DNA of 64,000 nucleotides from contig NZ_QLLL01000008.1 in assembly GCF_003259335.1 (NCBI RefSeq), positions 124,001 to 188,000 on the forward strand, read 5' to 3'. This stretch comes from Chitinophaga skermanii. GTDB taxonomy: Bacteria; Bacteroidota; Bacteroidia; Chitinophagales; Chitinophagaceae. Position 1 is the first letter of the stretch; each line of letters begins with the position of its first letter. Below are positions 33,625 through 42,094 of the stretch, in pieces. A program made the position numbers and the translations under genes. A model generated the notes under the pieces. It made no database searches. It was not told the origin of the DNA and saw only the letters and a list, made by a program, of their open reading frames with translations.

Positions 33625-36600
33625 ATGTTAAGAAAATTTATAGAAAGGCCCGTTTTAGCAACGGTAGTCTCTATTATACTCGTGCTTTTAGGGGGATTGT
33701 CGTTATTTTCGTTGCCTGTTACGCAATTCCCCGACATTGCACCGCCTAGTGTGCAAGTAACAGCATCATATCCTGGTGCGAACGCGGAAGTAGTAGCGCG
33801 TTCAGTAGCCACGCCAATTGAAGAAGCCGTGAACGGTGTGGAGAACATGACCTACATGACTTCACAATCCAATAACGACGGTTCTATGGCCTTAACCGTT
33901 TACTTTAAATTGGGTACAAACCCCGATTTGGCAGCTGTAAACGTACAAAACCGTGTATCAAAAGCTGTGAGCTTATTACCGGCAGAAGTAGTGTCGGCGG
34001 GTATTTCAACCCAAAAGCAGCAGAACAGTATGATCATGGTGGTAAACCTCCTCAGTTCCGATAAAGCATACGACGAAACCTTCTTACAGAACTACGCTAA
34101 AATCAACATCATCCCAGAAATGCAACGTGTGCAAGGGGTGGGTCAAGCAATGGTATTCGGTACGAAAGACTACGCCATGCGTATTTGGTTAAAACCTGAT
34201 CGCCTAGCTGCGTACAACCTTTCTCCGCAAGATGTATTAGGCGCTATCCGCGAACAAAACATTGAAGCGGCACCGGGTAGGTTTGGTGAAAACTCGCAAG
34301 AGTCGTTCGAGTATGTGATCAAGTATAAAGGTAAATTGAACAAGAATGAGCAATATGAAGAGATCATCTTGAAAGCCAATCCAGACGGTTCTGTATTGCG
34401 TTTGAAAGATGTGGCACGTGTGGAATTCGGTTCATTCACCTACAGTAATAGTACACAAGTAAATGATAAACACGGTATCGGTATCGCCATCTTCCAAACA
34501 GCAGGATCGAATGCGAACGATATCCAAGTGGCTATCAATAAATTAATGGATAAAGCCTCTAAAGCGTTCCCGACAGGCGTTGAGCATTTTAACATCTACA
34601 GTACGAAAGAATATTTGGACGAATCGATAGACCAGGTAAAACATACGCTGATAGAGGCTTTTATTCTTGTATTTATCGTGGTATTCATCTTCTTACAAGA
34701 CTTCCGTTCTACCTTAATTCCGGCGATAGCCGTGCCGGTAGCAATTATCGGTACCTTCTTTTTCATGCAGCTGTTTGGGTTCACGATCAACCTATTAACC
34801 TTGTTTGCCTTGGTATTGGCCATTGGTATCGTGGTGGATGATGCGATTGTAGTGGTTGAGGCTGTGCATGCGAAGATGGAGCGGATAAATATGTCGCCCA
34901 AGGATGCAACGATTAGTTCTATGCAAGAAATTTCCGGTGCTATCATTTCGATTACATTGGTAATGGCCGCGGTATTTATCCCGGTTGGTTTCATGCAAGG
35001 TCCTGCAGGTGTATTCTACAGGCAGTTCGCCTTCACATTAGCGATCGCGATTTTGATTTCTGCTGTGAACGCCTTGACGTTGAGTCCTGCTTTGTGTGCC
35101 TTGTTGTTGAAGAATAATCACGCGCATGGCGATCATGCAGCAGAGCATGGCAAGAAACAAGGATTTGGTAAACGCTTCTTCTCTGCCTTCAATACAGGAT
35201 TTAATGTAATGTCGGCAAAATATGTACGCAGTTTACAATTCCTCGTTCGTCGCAAATGGTTAACGTTAGGCGCTTTAGCTGTCATTACCATCGTAACCAT
35301 CGTAATGGTACGCAAAACGCCAACGGGCTTTATTCCTACGGAAGACCAAGGATTCGTGGTGTATTCTGTTACCATGCCGGCAGGTTCTTCTTTACAAAGA
35401 ACTACCGAGGTGGTGCGTAAAGTGGATAAGATCATGAAGGGTTTTGAAGCTGTGAATAATTATTTGAGTGTGAGTGGTATGAATATCATGACCAACTCAA
35501 TCAGTTCAAACTACGCTGTAGGTTTCGTAAAAATGAAGCCATATAAAGAGCGTGGCGAATTGAAGGATATGCACGCTGTAATGGGTGCTATGCAAGCTCA
35601 ATTAGCCGGTATTAAAGAAGCGAATATCTTCTTATTCAACATGCCAACCGTTCCCGGTTTTAGTAACGTGGATGGTTTTGAAGTGATTTTACAAGATAGA
35701 ACTGGTGGCAAATTAGATAAGCTGGGTAATGTAGCGAATGGTTTTATTGGTGAATTGATGAAGCGCCCAGAGATTGGGTTTGCCTTCACCACCTTCAACA
35801 ACGGTAACCCTCAATATAATATCCAGATCGATGAACGTAAGGCGAAGCAATTGGGCATTCCTATCAGCGAAATCTTACAAACATTGCAAGTATACTATGG
35901 TAGCTCATTTGCCAGCGATTTCAACAGGTTTGGTAAATATTACCGTGTAATCGTACAAAGTGAATCTGCCGCCCGTGCAGAACCAGGCTCGTTGAACGGT
36001 ATTTACGTAAAGAACGTAACCGGTCAAATGGTGCCAATGAATACAGTGGTGTCATTAGAAAGAGTATACGGTCCTGAAACCGTAACCCGTAACAACTTGT
36101 TTACAGCCGTTACGATTAATGGTCAACCTAAACCAGGGTACAGCTCAGGTGATGCTATTAAAGCCGTGGAAGAAGTAGCTGCGCAATATTTACCACGTGG
36201 TTATAGCTACGAATGGGTAGGTATGACGAAAGAGGAGATCAGTGCAGGCGGTCAAGCAGCCATCATCTTCTTGCTTTGCTTGGTGTTTGTTTACTTCTTG
36301 TTAGCAGCGCAATACGAAAGTTACATCTTACCATTATCGGTGATTTTATCTATTCCATTGGGCATATTCGGGGTGTTTGTATTCATCCGTTTATTCGGTA
36401 TCGATAACAACATTTACGTACAAGTGGGCTTGATCATGTTAATTGGTTTGCTGGCGAAGAATGCCATCTTGATCGTGGAATACGCGGTACAGAGAAGGCG
36501 TGCGGGCATGGGATTATTAGCATCCAGCTTAGAAGCCGCTAAGTTACGTTTACGCCCGATTTTGATGACATCCTTTGCATTTATCGTGGGCTTGTTACCA

Positions 36601-36792
36601 TTGATGCGTGCATCTGGTTCGTCGGCTTTGGGTAATAAATCTATCAGTACAGGTGCAGCCGGCGGTATGTTAACAGGTGTATTGCTGGGTATATTCTTTA
36701 TCCCCGTGTTATTCATCTTGTTCCAGTATTTACAAGAAAGAGTAAGTGGTAAACCTAAGCGTAGCGCAGAAAGCGTAGAATCTAAATGGTAA
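33625..36792 (+). CDS. RND family multidrug efflux pump, inner-membrane subunit (AcrB/MexB type, HAE1)
   Basis: A 1055-residue transporter starting at MLRKFIERPVLATVVS. It has the twelve-helix RND plan with two large periplasmic domains. The proton-relay aspartates are in AIGIVVDDAIVVVEAV (TM4) and the N-terminal porter segment reads TQFPDIAPPSVQVTASYPGANAEVV, the standard HAE1 pattern. The C-terminal repeat shows VGLIMLIGLLAKNAILIVEYA. It exports drugs or other hydrophobic compounds using the proton gradient. It is flanked by the adaptor and by the NodT gene, so the tripartite system is complete. Confidence 0.96.
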   Translation: MLRKFIERPVLATVVSIILVLLGGLSLFSLPVTQFPDIAPPSVQVTASYPGANAEVVARSVATPIEEAVNGVENMTYMTSQSNNDGSMALTVYFKLGTNPDLAAVNVQNRVSKAVSLLPAEVVSAGISTQKQQNSMIMVVNLLSSDKAYDETFLQNYAKINIIPEMQRVQGVGQAMVFGTKDYAMRIWLKPDRLAAYNLSPQDVLGAIREQNIEAAPGRFGENSQESFEYVIKYKGKLNKNEQYEEIILKANPDGSVLRLKDVARVEFGSFTYSNSTQVNDKHGIGIAIFQTAGSNANDIQVAINKLMDKASKAFPTGVEHFNIYSTKEYLDESIDQVKHTLIEAFILVFIVVFIFLQDFRSTLIPAIAVPVAIIGTFFFMQLFGFTINLLTLFALVLAIGIVVDDAIVVVEAVHAKMERINMSPKDATISSMQEISGAIISITLVMAAVFIPVGFMQGPAGVFYRQFAFTLAIAILISAVNALTLSPALCALLLKNNHAHGDHAAEHGKKQGFGKRFFSAFNTGFNVMSAKYVRSLQFLVRRKWLTLGALAVITIVTIVMVRKTPTGFIPTEDQGFVVYSVTMPAGSSLQRTTEVVRKVDKIMKGFEAVNNYLSVSGMNIMTNSISSNYAVGFVKMKPYKERGELKDMHAVMGAMQAQLAGIKEANIFLFNMPTVPGFSNVDGFEVILQDRTGGKLDKLGNVANGFIGELMKRPEIGFAFTTFNNGNPQYNIQIDERKAKQLGIPISEILQTLQVYYGSSFASDFNRFGKYYRVIVQSESAARAEPGSLNGIYVKNVTGQMVPMNTVVSLERVYGPETVTRNNLFTAVTINGQPKPGYSSGDAIKAVEEVAAQYLPRGYSYEWVGMTKEEISAGGQAAIIFLLCLVFVYFLLAAQYESYILPLSVILSIPLGIFGVFVFIRLFGIDNNIYVQVGLIMLIGLLAKNAILIVEYAVQRRRAGMGLLASSLEAAKLRLRPILMTSFAFIVGLLPLMRASGSSALGNKSISTGAAGGMLTGVLLGIFFIPVLFILFQYLQERVSGKPKRSAESVESKW

Positions 36793-36815
36793 AATGCACA
36801 ATTAAACGGTATCAC

Positions 36816-38228
36816 ATGAAGCATACATTCTATCCATATATTATACTGTTGACGTTGGTAAGCACATTCAGTGCTTGCCGCGTTGGCCGTAACTATCAAC
36901 AACCTGAAGCGCCGCTTCCTGCAGCGTTTACAGGTAATGCAACCACCGATAGTAGCATCGCTACCATTAGTTGGAAGCAGTTTTTCCAAGACCCTTTGTT
37001 ACAACAGCTTATCGACTCTACCATATCGAATAATTTGGATTTGAAGATAGCGTTGCAAAGGATTGAAGCATCCGAAGCATATGTAAAGCAAGCGAGAGCG
37101 GCCTTTCTTCCTTCGGTTAACGCCCAAATTACAGGATCTACTTCATTCCCTTCGAAACATAGCTTGAATGGGTTGAGCTTGGAAAACTTTCTTAAAACAA
37201 ACCACATAGAGGATTATAATCTCAGTCTTGGCGCTTCATGGGAAGCAGACATTTGGGGCAAAATCCGCAGGCAAAAAGAGGCGGCAATTGCCCAGTACTT
37301 GCAAACCTATGAAGGCGCGAGGGCTGTACAAACAGCGCTGGTGGCTGATGTAGCGAATGGTTATATTAACTTGCTAATGTTGGATGCACAACTACGCATA
37401 GCCAATCGCAACGTAGCCCTCAGCGACACGATTGTGCAAATGATGAATTTGCAAAAAACGAGCGGTGAAGTAACGGAATTAGCCGTACAACAAGCCGTAT
37501 CACAAAAACAATCCGCGGCCAAATTGGTGCCACAGTTAGAACAAGCCATCGCCATCCAGCAGAACGCGATCAAATTGTTAGGGGCGCAATTACCAGGAGA
37601 AGTAGTAAGAATTGGAGACATCAACGAGTTTACACCATGGGAAGCTTTGCATACCGGGGTACCGGCTGCTTTATTGCAATACAGGCCCGATGTGAAAGCC
37701 GCCGAACAACGCTTGGTAGCCGCCAATGCGCAAGTAGGTGTAGCGCAAGCTAATTTATACCCATCGCTAAGTATTACAGCGAATGGTGGTTTAAATGCTT
37801 TTAAGGCTAGTCAATGGTTTACACTCCCAGGTTCTCTCTTTGCTACTGCCGCGGGAAGTATTACCCAGCCTATCTTCCAACGCAGGCAATTAAAAACCCA
37901 AGTGGAAGTTGCTACAACGCAACGCGAAGAAGCAGTGTTTGCATTTCGTCAAAGCGTATTAACAGCTGTGCACGAAGTTAGTAACAACCTTGTAAGTATC
38001 GATAAACTGAAATCGCAAGAACAGATTGCTATCGATCAACAACAAGTTACCCATGCTGCTGTAAACAACGCACAATTGTTGTTTAAAAGTGGTATGGCAA
38101 ACTACTTAGAAGTAATAACAGCGCAGTCGAATGCCTTGCAAGCAGAGTTAAGTTTGGCGGATATTCACCGTCAACAACTACAAGCAGTAGCGAATTTGTA
38201 CCGCTCTTTGGGTGGAGGTACACAATAA
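36816..38228 (+). CDS. NodT/TolC family outer-membrane efflux lipoprotein
   Basis: A 470-residue outer-membrane factor. The start at 36816 gives a signal with lipobox (STFSAC, then RVGRNYQQPEAPLP); an ATG at 36786 overlaps the pump stop codon. Two OEP repeats are seen: SNNLDLKIALQRIEASEAYVKQARAAFLPS and YRPDVKAAEQRLVAANAQVGVAQANLYPS. The protein forms the trimeric exit duct of the RND system encoded immediately upstream (24 bp). It closes the operon and is followed by a terminator. Confidence 0.95.
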   Translation: MKHTFYPYIILLTLVSTFSACRVGRNYQQPEAPLPAAFTGNATTDSSIATISWKQFFQDPLLQQLIDSTISNNLDLKIALQRIEASEAYVKQARAAFLPSVNAQITGSTSFPSKHSLNGLSLENFLKTNHIEDYNLSLGASWEADIWGKIRRQKEAAIAQYLQTYEGARAVQTALVADVANGYINLLMLDAQLRIANRNVALSDTIVQMMNLQKTSGEVTELAVQQAVSQKQSAAKLVPQLEQAIAIQQNAIKLLGAQLPGEVVRIGDINEFTPWEALHTGVPAALLQYRPDVKAAEQRLVAANAQVGVAQANLYPSLSITANGGLNAFKASQWFTLPGSLFATAAGSITQPIFQRRQLKTQVEVATTQREEAVFAFRQSVLTAVHEVSNNLVSIDKLKSQEQIAIDQQQVTHAAVNNAQLLFKSGMANYLEVITAQSNALQAELSLADIHRQQLQAVANLYRSLGGGTQ

Positions 38229-38268
38229 TTGAATTCTTTTTATGTTGATTGATACCCGCTAAAAACCG

Positions 38269-38302
38269 CAACCGGCCTATATTTGGGCCGGTTGTTTTTT
38301 TA
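38269..38302 (+). terminator. Terminator of the RND efflux operon
   Basis: Stem CAACCGGCC-tatattt-GGGCCGGTTG followed by TTTTTT, 40 bp after the NodT stop codon. Confidence 0.92.
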
Positions 38303-38340
38303 TGTACAAGAAATATTTTTCTAAAAACATGAAATTTTTT

Positions 38341-38370
38341 TTTGAATAATGATTCATTTTTCTACTTTTG
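38341..38370 (+). promoter_or_regulatory. Promoter of tRNA-Ser copy 1
   Basis: TTTG at the end of a long T run (38341-38344), an 18-bp spacer and TACTTTTG (38363-38370). The tRNA begins 5 bp after the -7 box, so transcription probably starts at or near the mature 5' end. The spacer is slightly short. Confidence 0.6.
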
Positions 38371-38374
38371 CCGC

Positions 38375-38459
38375 GGAGAAATGGCAGAGCGGTCGATTGC
38401 GGCAGTCTTGAAAACTGTTGACTGTAACAGGTCCGGGGGTTCGAATCCCTCTTTCTCCG
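38375..38459 (+). tRNA. tRNA-Ser, anticodon TGA (copy 1)
   Basis: An 85-nt class II tRNA: acceptor GGAGAAA/TTTCTCC, anticodon loop CTTGAAA giving TGA, long variable arm, T arm with GGTTCGAATCC. Identical in sequence to the second copy at 63566-63650. The 3' CCA is not encoded here. Confidence 0.96.
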
Positions 38460-38467
38460 CTGAAGAA

Positions 38468-38507
38468 AAAGGGAGATATCAAGTAATTGATGTCTCCCTT
38501 TTTTTGT
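38468..38507 (+). terminator. Terminator after tRNA-Ser copy 1
   Basis: Stem AAGGGAGAtATC-aagtaatt-GATgTCTCCCTT followed by TTTTTG, 9 bp after the tRNA. Confidence 0.9.
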
Positions 38508-38608
38508 GCTCATTACTTATGTAAAACAGGTGGTTATTATCGTGATGGAGTAATATAATAGGGAGAAATTATCTGCTCTATAGAGCGTTACTTTAGCCGG
38601 TTATATAC

Positions 38609-38651
38609 AAAACGGGCCAAGAACTGTATATAACAATTCTTGGCCCGTTTT
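38609..38651 (-). terminator. Terminator after the double SRPBCC gene
   Basis: Perfect 15-bp stem AAAACGGGCCAAGAA / TTCTTGGCCCGTTTT, 25 bp after the stop codon of the minus-strand gene; the symmetrical A/T flanks could also stop plus-strand transcription. Confidence 0.85.
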
Positions 38652-38676
38652 GGCCTGCTTTATCGACGATTTTATG

Positions 38677-39600
38677 CTATTCCAACGGCTTACCTGTTCC
38701 TTCTAAAATATAAGGTAACAAACTCCCCTCAATAAACTGGTTCCAACCCTTTGTACAAACATCATAACACTCCATCGCAGGCTGTAATCCTATGTGTGTA
38801 AAGGTTAACCTAGTCTTCCCATTTTCAGGATGAATATCGAAGATGTTTTCTGTGCCAATCCACTCCTCCTGGTCTTTTAAGAAAGGTAAATGGCAATCGG
38901 TAATGCGCCATTCAATTCGCTTGAAGGGAACTGCTGCAGATACAGTACGTGTAGAAAAGTGATCATTGCCAAAGCCAACGCTAAATTCGTCACCAACATC
39001 TTTTGATGTGCCTTTCACATGTGTCGACCACCATTGGTCTACTTCGGTAATGGCTTGGTATACAGAAGCAGGTGCACGATCTACAAGGAAGCTAATACTG
39101 TAATCTTGTGATGACTGTGAATCGCGTTTCATTTTCTCCGCACTATCAATAGATGCCTGGTAAGGATTCGGTTTCCCTTTGCCGGTTGTAATCAAGTTTT
39201 TCAAACTGCCACGAATGTAATTTGTCCAAGCATCGGTACAAATATCATAGCATTCTTCGGTAGGTACTAACCCAATATGCGTAAACACCAATTCAGTTTG
39301 ATCACCCTTTGAAGCAATCTCGAAACTGATTTTTGTATTCGTCCATTCTGCATGGTCGCGCGTGAAGTTGAAATAGTTCGCTTCTACTAGCCACACTACT
39401 TTCTCGTTCGGAATAAATTCAATGATCTTCATCCGGCTACGGTGAACATCTTGGTAATGGTAGTTAAATACTTCCCCTAAGGCACCTGTTTTGCCTTCCA
39501 CCTGTTCCGACCACCACCCGCGAACATTGTTAACGGCATTAAAAACTTCCCCCGCCGACTGTGGTACTAGAAAGGAAATCGTGAAATCTTGCGTTTTCAT
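38677..39600 (-). CDS. Protein with two tandem SRPBCC (AHSA1-like) domains
   Basis: A 307-residue cytosolic protein made of two copies of the START-like fold. The halves (about 1-145 and 160-307) align well: FVFTHIGLVPTEECYDICTDAW against LTFTHIGLQPAMECYDVCTKGW, and TFSFLVPQSAGEVFNAV-type starts against YSISFLVDRAPASVYQAI; both end in GKGKP or GTGKP. SRPBCC domains bind hydrophobic ligands. Single-domain versions are usual; a clean internal duplication is less common. It is divergent from a GlxA-like regulator gene about 200 bp away. Confidence 0.88.
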   Translation of the reverse strand: MKTQDFTISFLVPQSAGEVFNAVNNVRGWWSEQVEGKTGALGEVFNYHYQDVHRSRMKIIEFIPNEKVVWLVEANYFNFTRDHAEWTNTKISFEIASKGDQTELVFTHIGLVPTEECYDICTDAWTNYIRGSLKNLITTGKGKPNPYQASIDSAEKMKRDSQSSQDYSISFLVDRAPASVYQAITEVDQWWSTHVKGTSKDVGDEFSVGFGNDHFSTRTVSAAVPFKRIEWRITDCHLPFLKDQEEWIGTENIFDIHPENGKTRLTFTHIGLQPAMECYDVCTKGWNQFIEGSLLPYILEGTGKPLE

Positions 39601-39797
39601 AATTGTTGTAGTTTATTGAATTTGCTGGACGTATATGTATCTAAGTTGCCGGGGATAAATAGCTGTAAGCATAAGCATGGGCTGTTTGCACCTTACAAAA
39701 CTACAACCACGCAACAACTTCCAGGGTGGGTGATATAGACCTTCTAGTGGGTTGATTTGGACATTAACAAACCGTATATTTACAGTAAACACCATAC

Positions 39798-40784
39798 ATG
39801 AAACATCTAACGATTGTGGTTCCAAACGGGGAAAATAACCTCAGCAGCATCGTAGGTGCTTACAAGATATTTTCACGTGCAAACGCATATTGGAAAGAAC
39901 ACCATGGCAAGGCGCTTTTTAAGATTGAACTAGCCGGCACCAGGCCCACAAACGACTACTATGGTGGCCTTTTCAGCGTACGACCTCATACTACAATTGC
40001 CCAAGTGAAGCATACCGACTTGGTGATTGTTCCCTCCCTCAACCACGCATTTGATACTGCCCTAACACATAATGAAGAGATCGTAGATTGGCTAGCAAAG
40101 CAATATAAAAATGGGGCCGAAATAGCCAGTATTTGTACCGGGGCCTTCTTATTAGCTGCCGCGGGTATTTTAGATGGGAAATCATGCTCAACGCACTGGG
40201 CAGCTACCGAAGCATTTAAGCAACGGTTCCCCCAAGTAAACGTACAATCTGATAAATTAATCACAGAGGAAAACGGTATTTATACGAATGGTGGAGCCTA
40301 TTCGTTCCTTAACCTAGTCGTGTACTTAGTTGAAAAGTATTTCGACCGGGAAGTGGCTATTTTTTGTTCGAAAGTGTTTCAAATCGAAATAGATCGACAT
40401 AGCCAATCGCCCTTTATGATTTTCAAAGGGCAGAAAGAGCACGGCGATGAAATGGTGAAGGCAGCGCAATTGTACATTGAAGAAAGGATGGCAGAGAAGA
40501 TTTCTTTTGAACAGCTATCGGCTAAATTTGCCATTGGTCGCCGAAATTTCGATCGAAGGTTTATTAAAGCTACTGGTAATACACCGCTCGAGTACTTTCA
40601 ACGGTTAAAGATTGAAGCAGCCAAACGTGCCTTTGAAACTACGCGCAAAAATATTCATGAAGTGATGTACGAGGTGGGCTATATAGATTTAAAAGCTTTT
40701 AGGGAAGTGTTTAGGAAAATCACAGGCATGTCGCCACTTGAATACCGGAATAGGTATAACAAAGAAGCTTTGCTCGACCACTAG
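39798..40784 (+). CDS. GlxA family AraC-type regulator with DJ-1/PfpI-like sensor domain
   Basis: A 328-residue regulator. The N-terminal DJ-1/PfpI domain (about residues 1-180) has the nucleophile-elbow-like motif ASICTGAFLLAAAGILDG followed by STHWAATEAFKQRFPQ, typical for GlxA-type proteins. The C-terminal AraC half (about 215-320) has LSAKFAIGRRNFDRRFIKATGNTPLEYFQ and VMYEVGYIDLKAFREVFRKITGMSPLEYR. It probably controls either the divergent SRPBCC gene or the LLM oxidoreductase 100 bp downstream; position alone does not decide. Confidence 0.93.
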   Translation: MKHLTIVVPNGENNLSSIVGAYKIFSRANAYWKEHHGKALFKIELAGTRPTNDYYGGLFSVRPHTTIAQVKHTDLVIVPSLNHAFDTALTHNEEIVDWLAKQYKNGAEIASICTGAFLLAAAGILDGKSCSTHWAATEAFKQRFPQVNVQSDKLITEENGIYTNGGAYSFLNLVVYLVEKYFDREVAIFCSKVFQIEIDRHSQSPFMIFKGQKEHGDEMVKAAQLYIEERMAEKISFEQLSAKFAIGRRNFDRRFIKATGNTPLEYFQRLKIEAAKRAFETTRKNIHEVMYEVGYIDLKAFREVFRKITGMSPLEYRNRYNKEALLDH

Positions 40785-40879
40785 GCCAAGTACTACAAAT
40801 GCCTGGTAAAAGTAATAAGTCATCCTACTCAACACTGGGCTTATTTCTAAGTGAAATAATCTAGTTAATTTTAAGTATT

Positions 40880-40885
40880 AGGAGG
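40880..40885 (+). promoter_or_regulatory. Shine-Dalgarno sequence AGGAGG of the LLM gene
   Basis: A perfect AGGAGG sits 6 nt before the ATG at 40892 and directly abuts another in-frame ATG at 40886, so the later ATG is the likely start. Strong Shine-Dalgarno sequences are rare in Bacteroidota, and none like it was noticed elsewhere in the window. Confidence 0.75.
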
Positions 40886-40891
40886 ATGCAT

Positions 40892-41914
40892 ATGAAGAAA
40901 ATAGGTTTTTTATCGTTTGGACATTGGGCCAATCATCCTGCTTACAGTACGCGCACTGCAAGTGATACTTTGCTACAATCTATTGATTTGGCCGTTGCGG
41001 CGGAAGAACTAGGTTTAGATGGTGCTTATTTTAGGGTGCATCACTTTGCAGCCCAATTAGCATCGCCTTTTCCTTTATTGTCTGCTATTGGTGCTAAAAC
41101 AAGTAAAATAGAGATTGGTACAGGCGTGATTGATATGCGGTATGAAAATCCACTGTACATGGTGGAAGATGCAGGAGCCGCTGATTTAATATCGGGAGGC
41201 AGATTACAATTAGGTATTAGTAGAGGTTCACCAGAACAAGTAATTGACGGTTGGCGCTACTTTGGATACGAACCTGCCGAAGGTGAAACCGATGCCGACA
41301 TGGGCCGTCGTAAAGCATTGGAGTTCTTAGACAAGTTAAATGGTGTTGGCTTTGCACAACCCAATCCAAACCCCATGTTTCCAAATCCCCCGGGATTATT
41401 GCGCGTAGAACCCTATGCGCAAGGTTTACGTGAGCGTATTTGGTGGGGAGCAGGCACCAATGCTACTGCTGTATGGGCCGCCGAAAATGGCATGTATTTA
41501 CAGAGCTCCACCCTAAAAATGGATGAAAGCGGTAAGCCATTCCACGTACAACAAGCGGAACAAATTAGGCAGTACAAAGAGGCGTGGAAAAAAGCAGGAC
41601 ACCAACGCGAACCAAGGGTGTCTGTTAGCCGATCTATATTCGCCTTAGTATCTGAACAAGATTTCTATTATTTTGGAAAAGACGGTAACAAGGGCGATCA
41701 AATTGGTATGATTGAACCCGGGAAGCGCGCCATTTTCGGAAGAAGCTATGCCGCGGAACCGGGTAAACTTGTAGCGCAATTAGCCCAAGATGAAGCCATC
41801 CAAGAAGCAGATACCATCTTGCTAACCATTCCCAATACGCTAGGCGTGGCATACAATGTGCATATTTTAGAGGCCATTTTAAAACACATTGCACCGGGAT
41901 TAGGCTGGCGTTAA
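40892..41914 (+). CDS. LLM class flavin-dependent oxidoreductase (luciferase-like)
   Basis: A 340-residue protein of the bacterial luciferase/F420-FMN monooxygenase fold. Typical pieces: KKIGFLSFGHWA, LGLDGAYFRVHHFAAQLASPFPLLSAIGAKT, IEIGTGVIDMRYENPLYMVEDAGAADLISGGRLQLGISRGSP. These enzymes use reduced flavin to oxygenate or reduce small organic substrates. The start is set by the AGGAGG Shine-Dalgarno sequence. It lies downstream of the GlxA-like regulator and is followed by a terminator. Substrate not inferable. Confidence 0.93.
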   Translation: MKKIGFLSFGHWANHPAYSTRTASDTLLQSIDLAVAAEELGLDGAYFRVHHFAAQLASPFPLLSAIGAKTSKIEIGTGVIDMRYENPLYMVEDAGAADLISGGRLQLGISRGSPEQVIDGWRYFGYEPAEGETDADMGRRKALEFLDKLNGVGFAQPNPNPMFPNPPGLLRVEPYAQGLRERIWWGAGTNATAVWAAENGMYLQSSTLKMDESGKPFHVQQAEQIRQYKEAWKKAGHQREPRVSVSRSIFALVSEQDFYYFGKDGNKGDQIGMIEPGKRAIFGRSYAAEPGKLVAQLAQDEAIQEADTILLTIPNTLGVAYNVHILEAILKHIAPGLGWR

Positions 41915-41944
41915 GTTTTACAAACTATTCAAATAGTGATAGCA

Positions 41945-41977
41945 GGAACCAAGCAATATGGCTTGGTTCCTTTTTTA
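41945..41977 (+). terminator. Terminator after the LLM oxidoreductase gene
   Basis: Stem GGAACCAAGC-aatat-GGCTTGGTTCC followed by TTTTTTATTT. It falls inside a long upstream extension of the next open frame and therefore argues that the next gene starts later, at 42095. Confidence 0.92.
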
Positions 41978-42094
41978 TTTACAACCGTTCTTGTACAGGC
42001 TGCTGAATATTTTTTATCTTGTTTACTCTTTACAAATTGCCCAGGTGCAATTCCCATACAGTGTGAACTATTCATGTCAACCAATTTATATACC

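Noticed and set aside
41936..42094. N-terminal extension of the gluzincin-like gene
   Set aside because: It contains the terminator stem of the LLM gene and a weak start; the ATG at 42095 gives a signal peptide.
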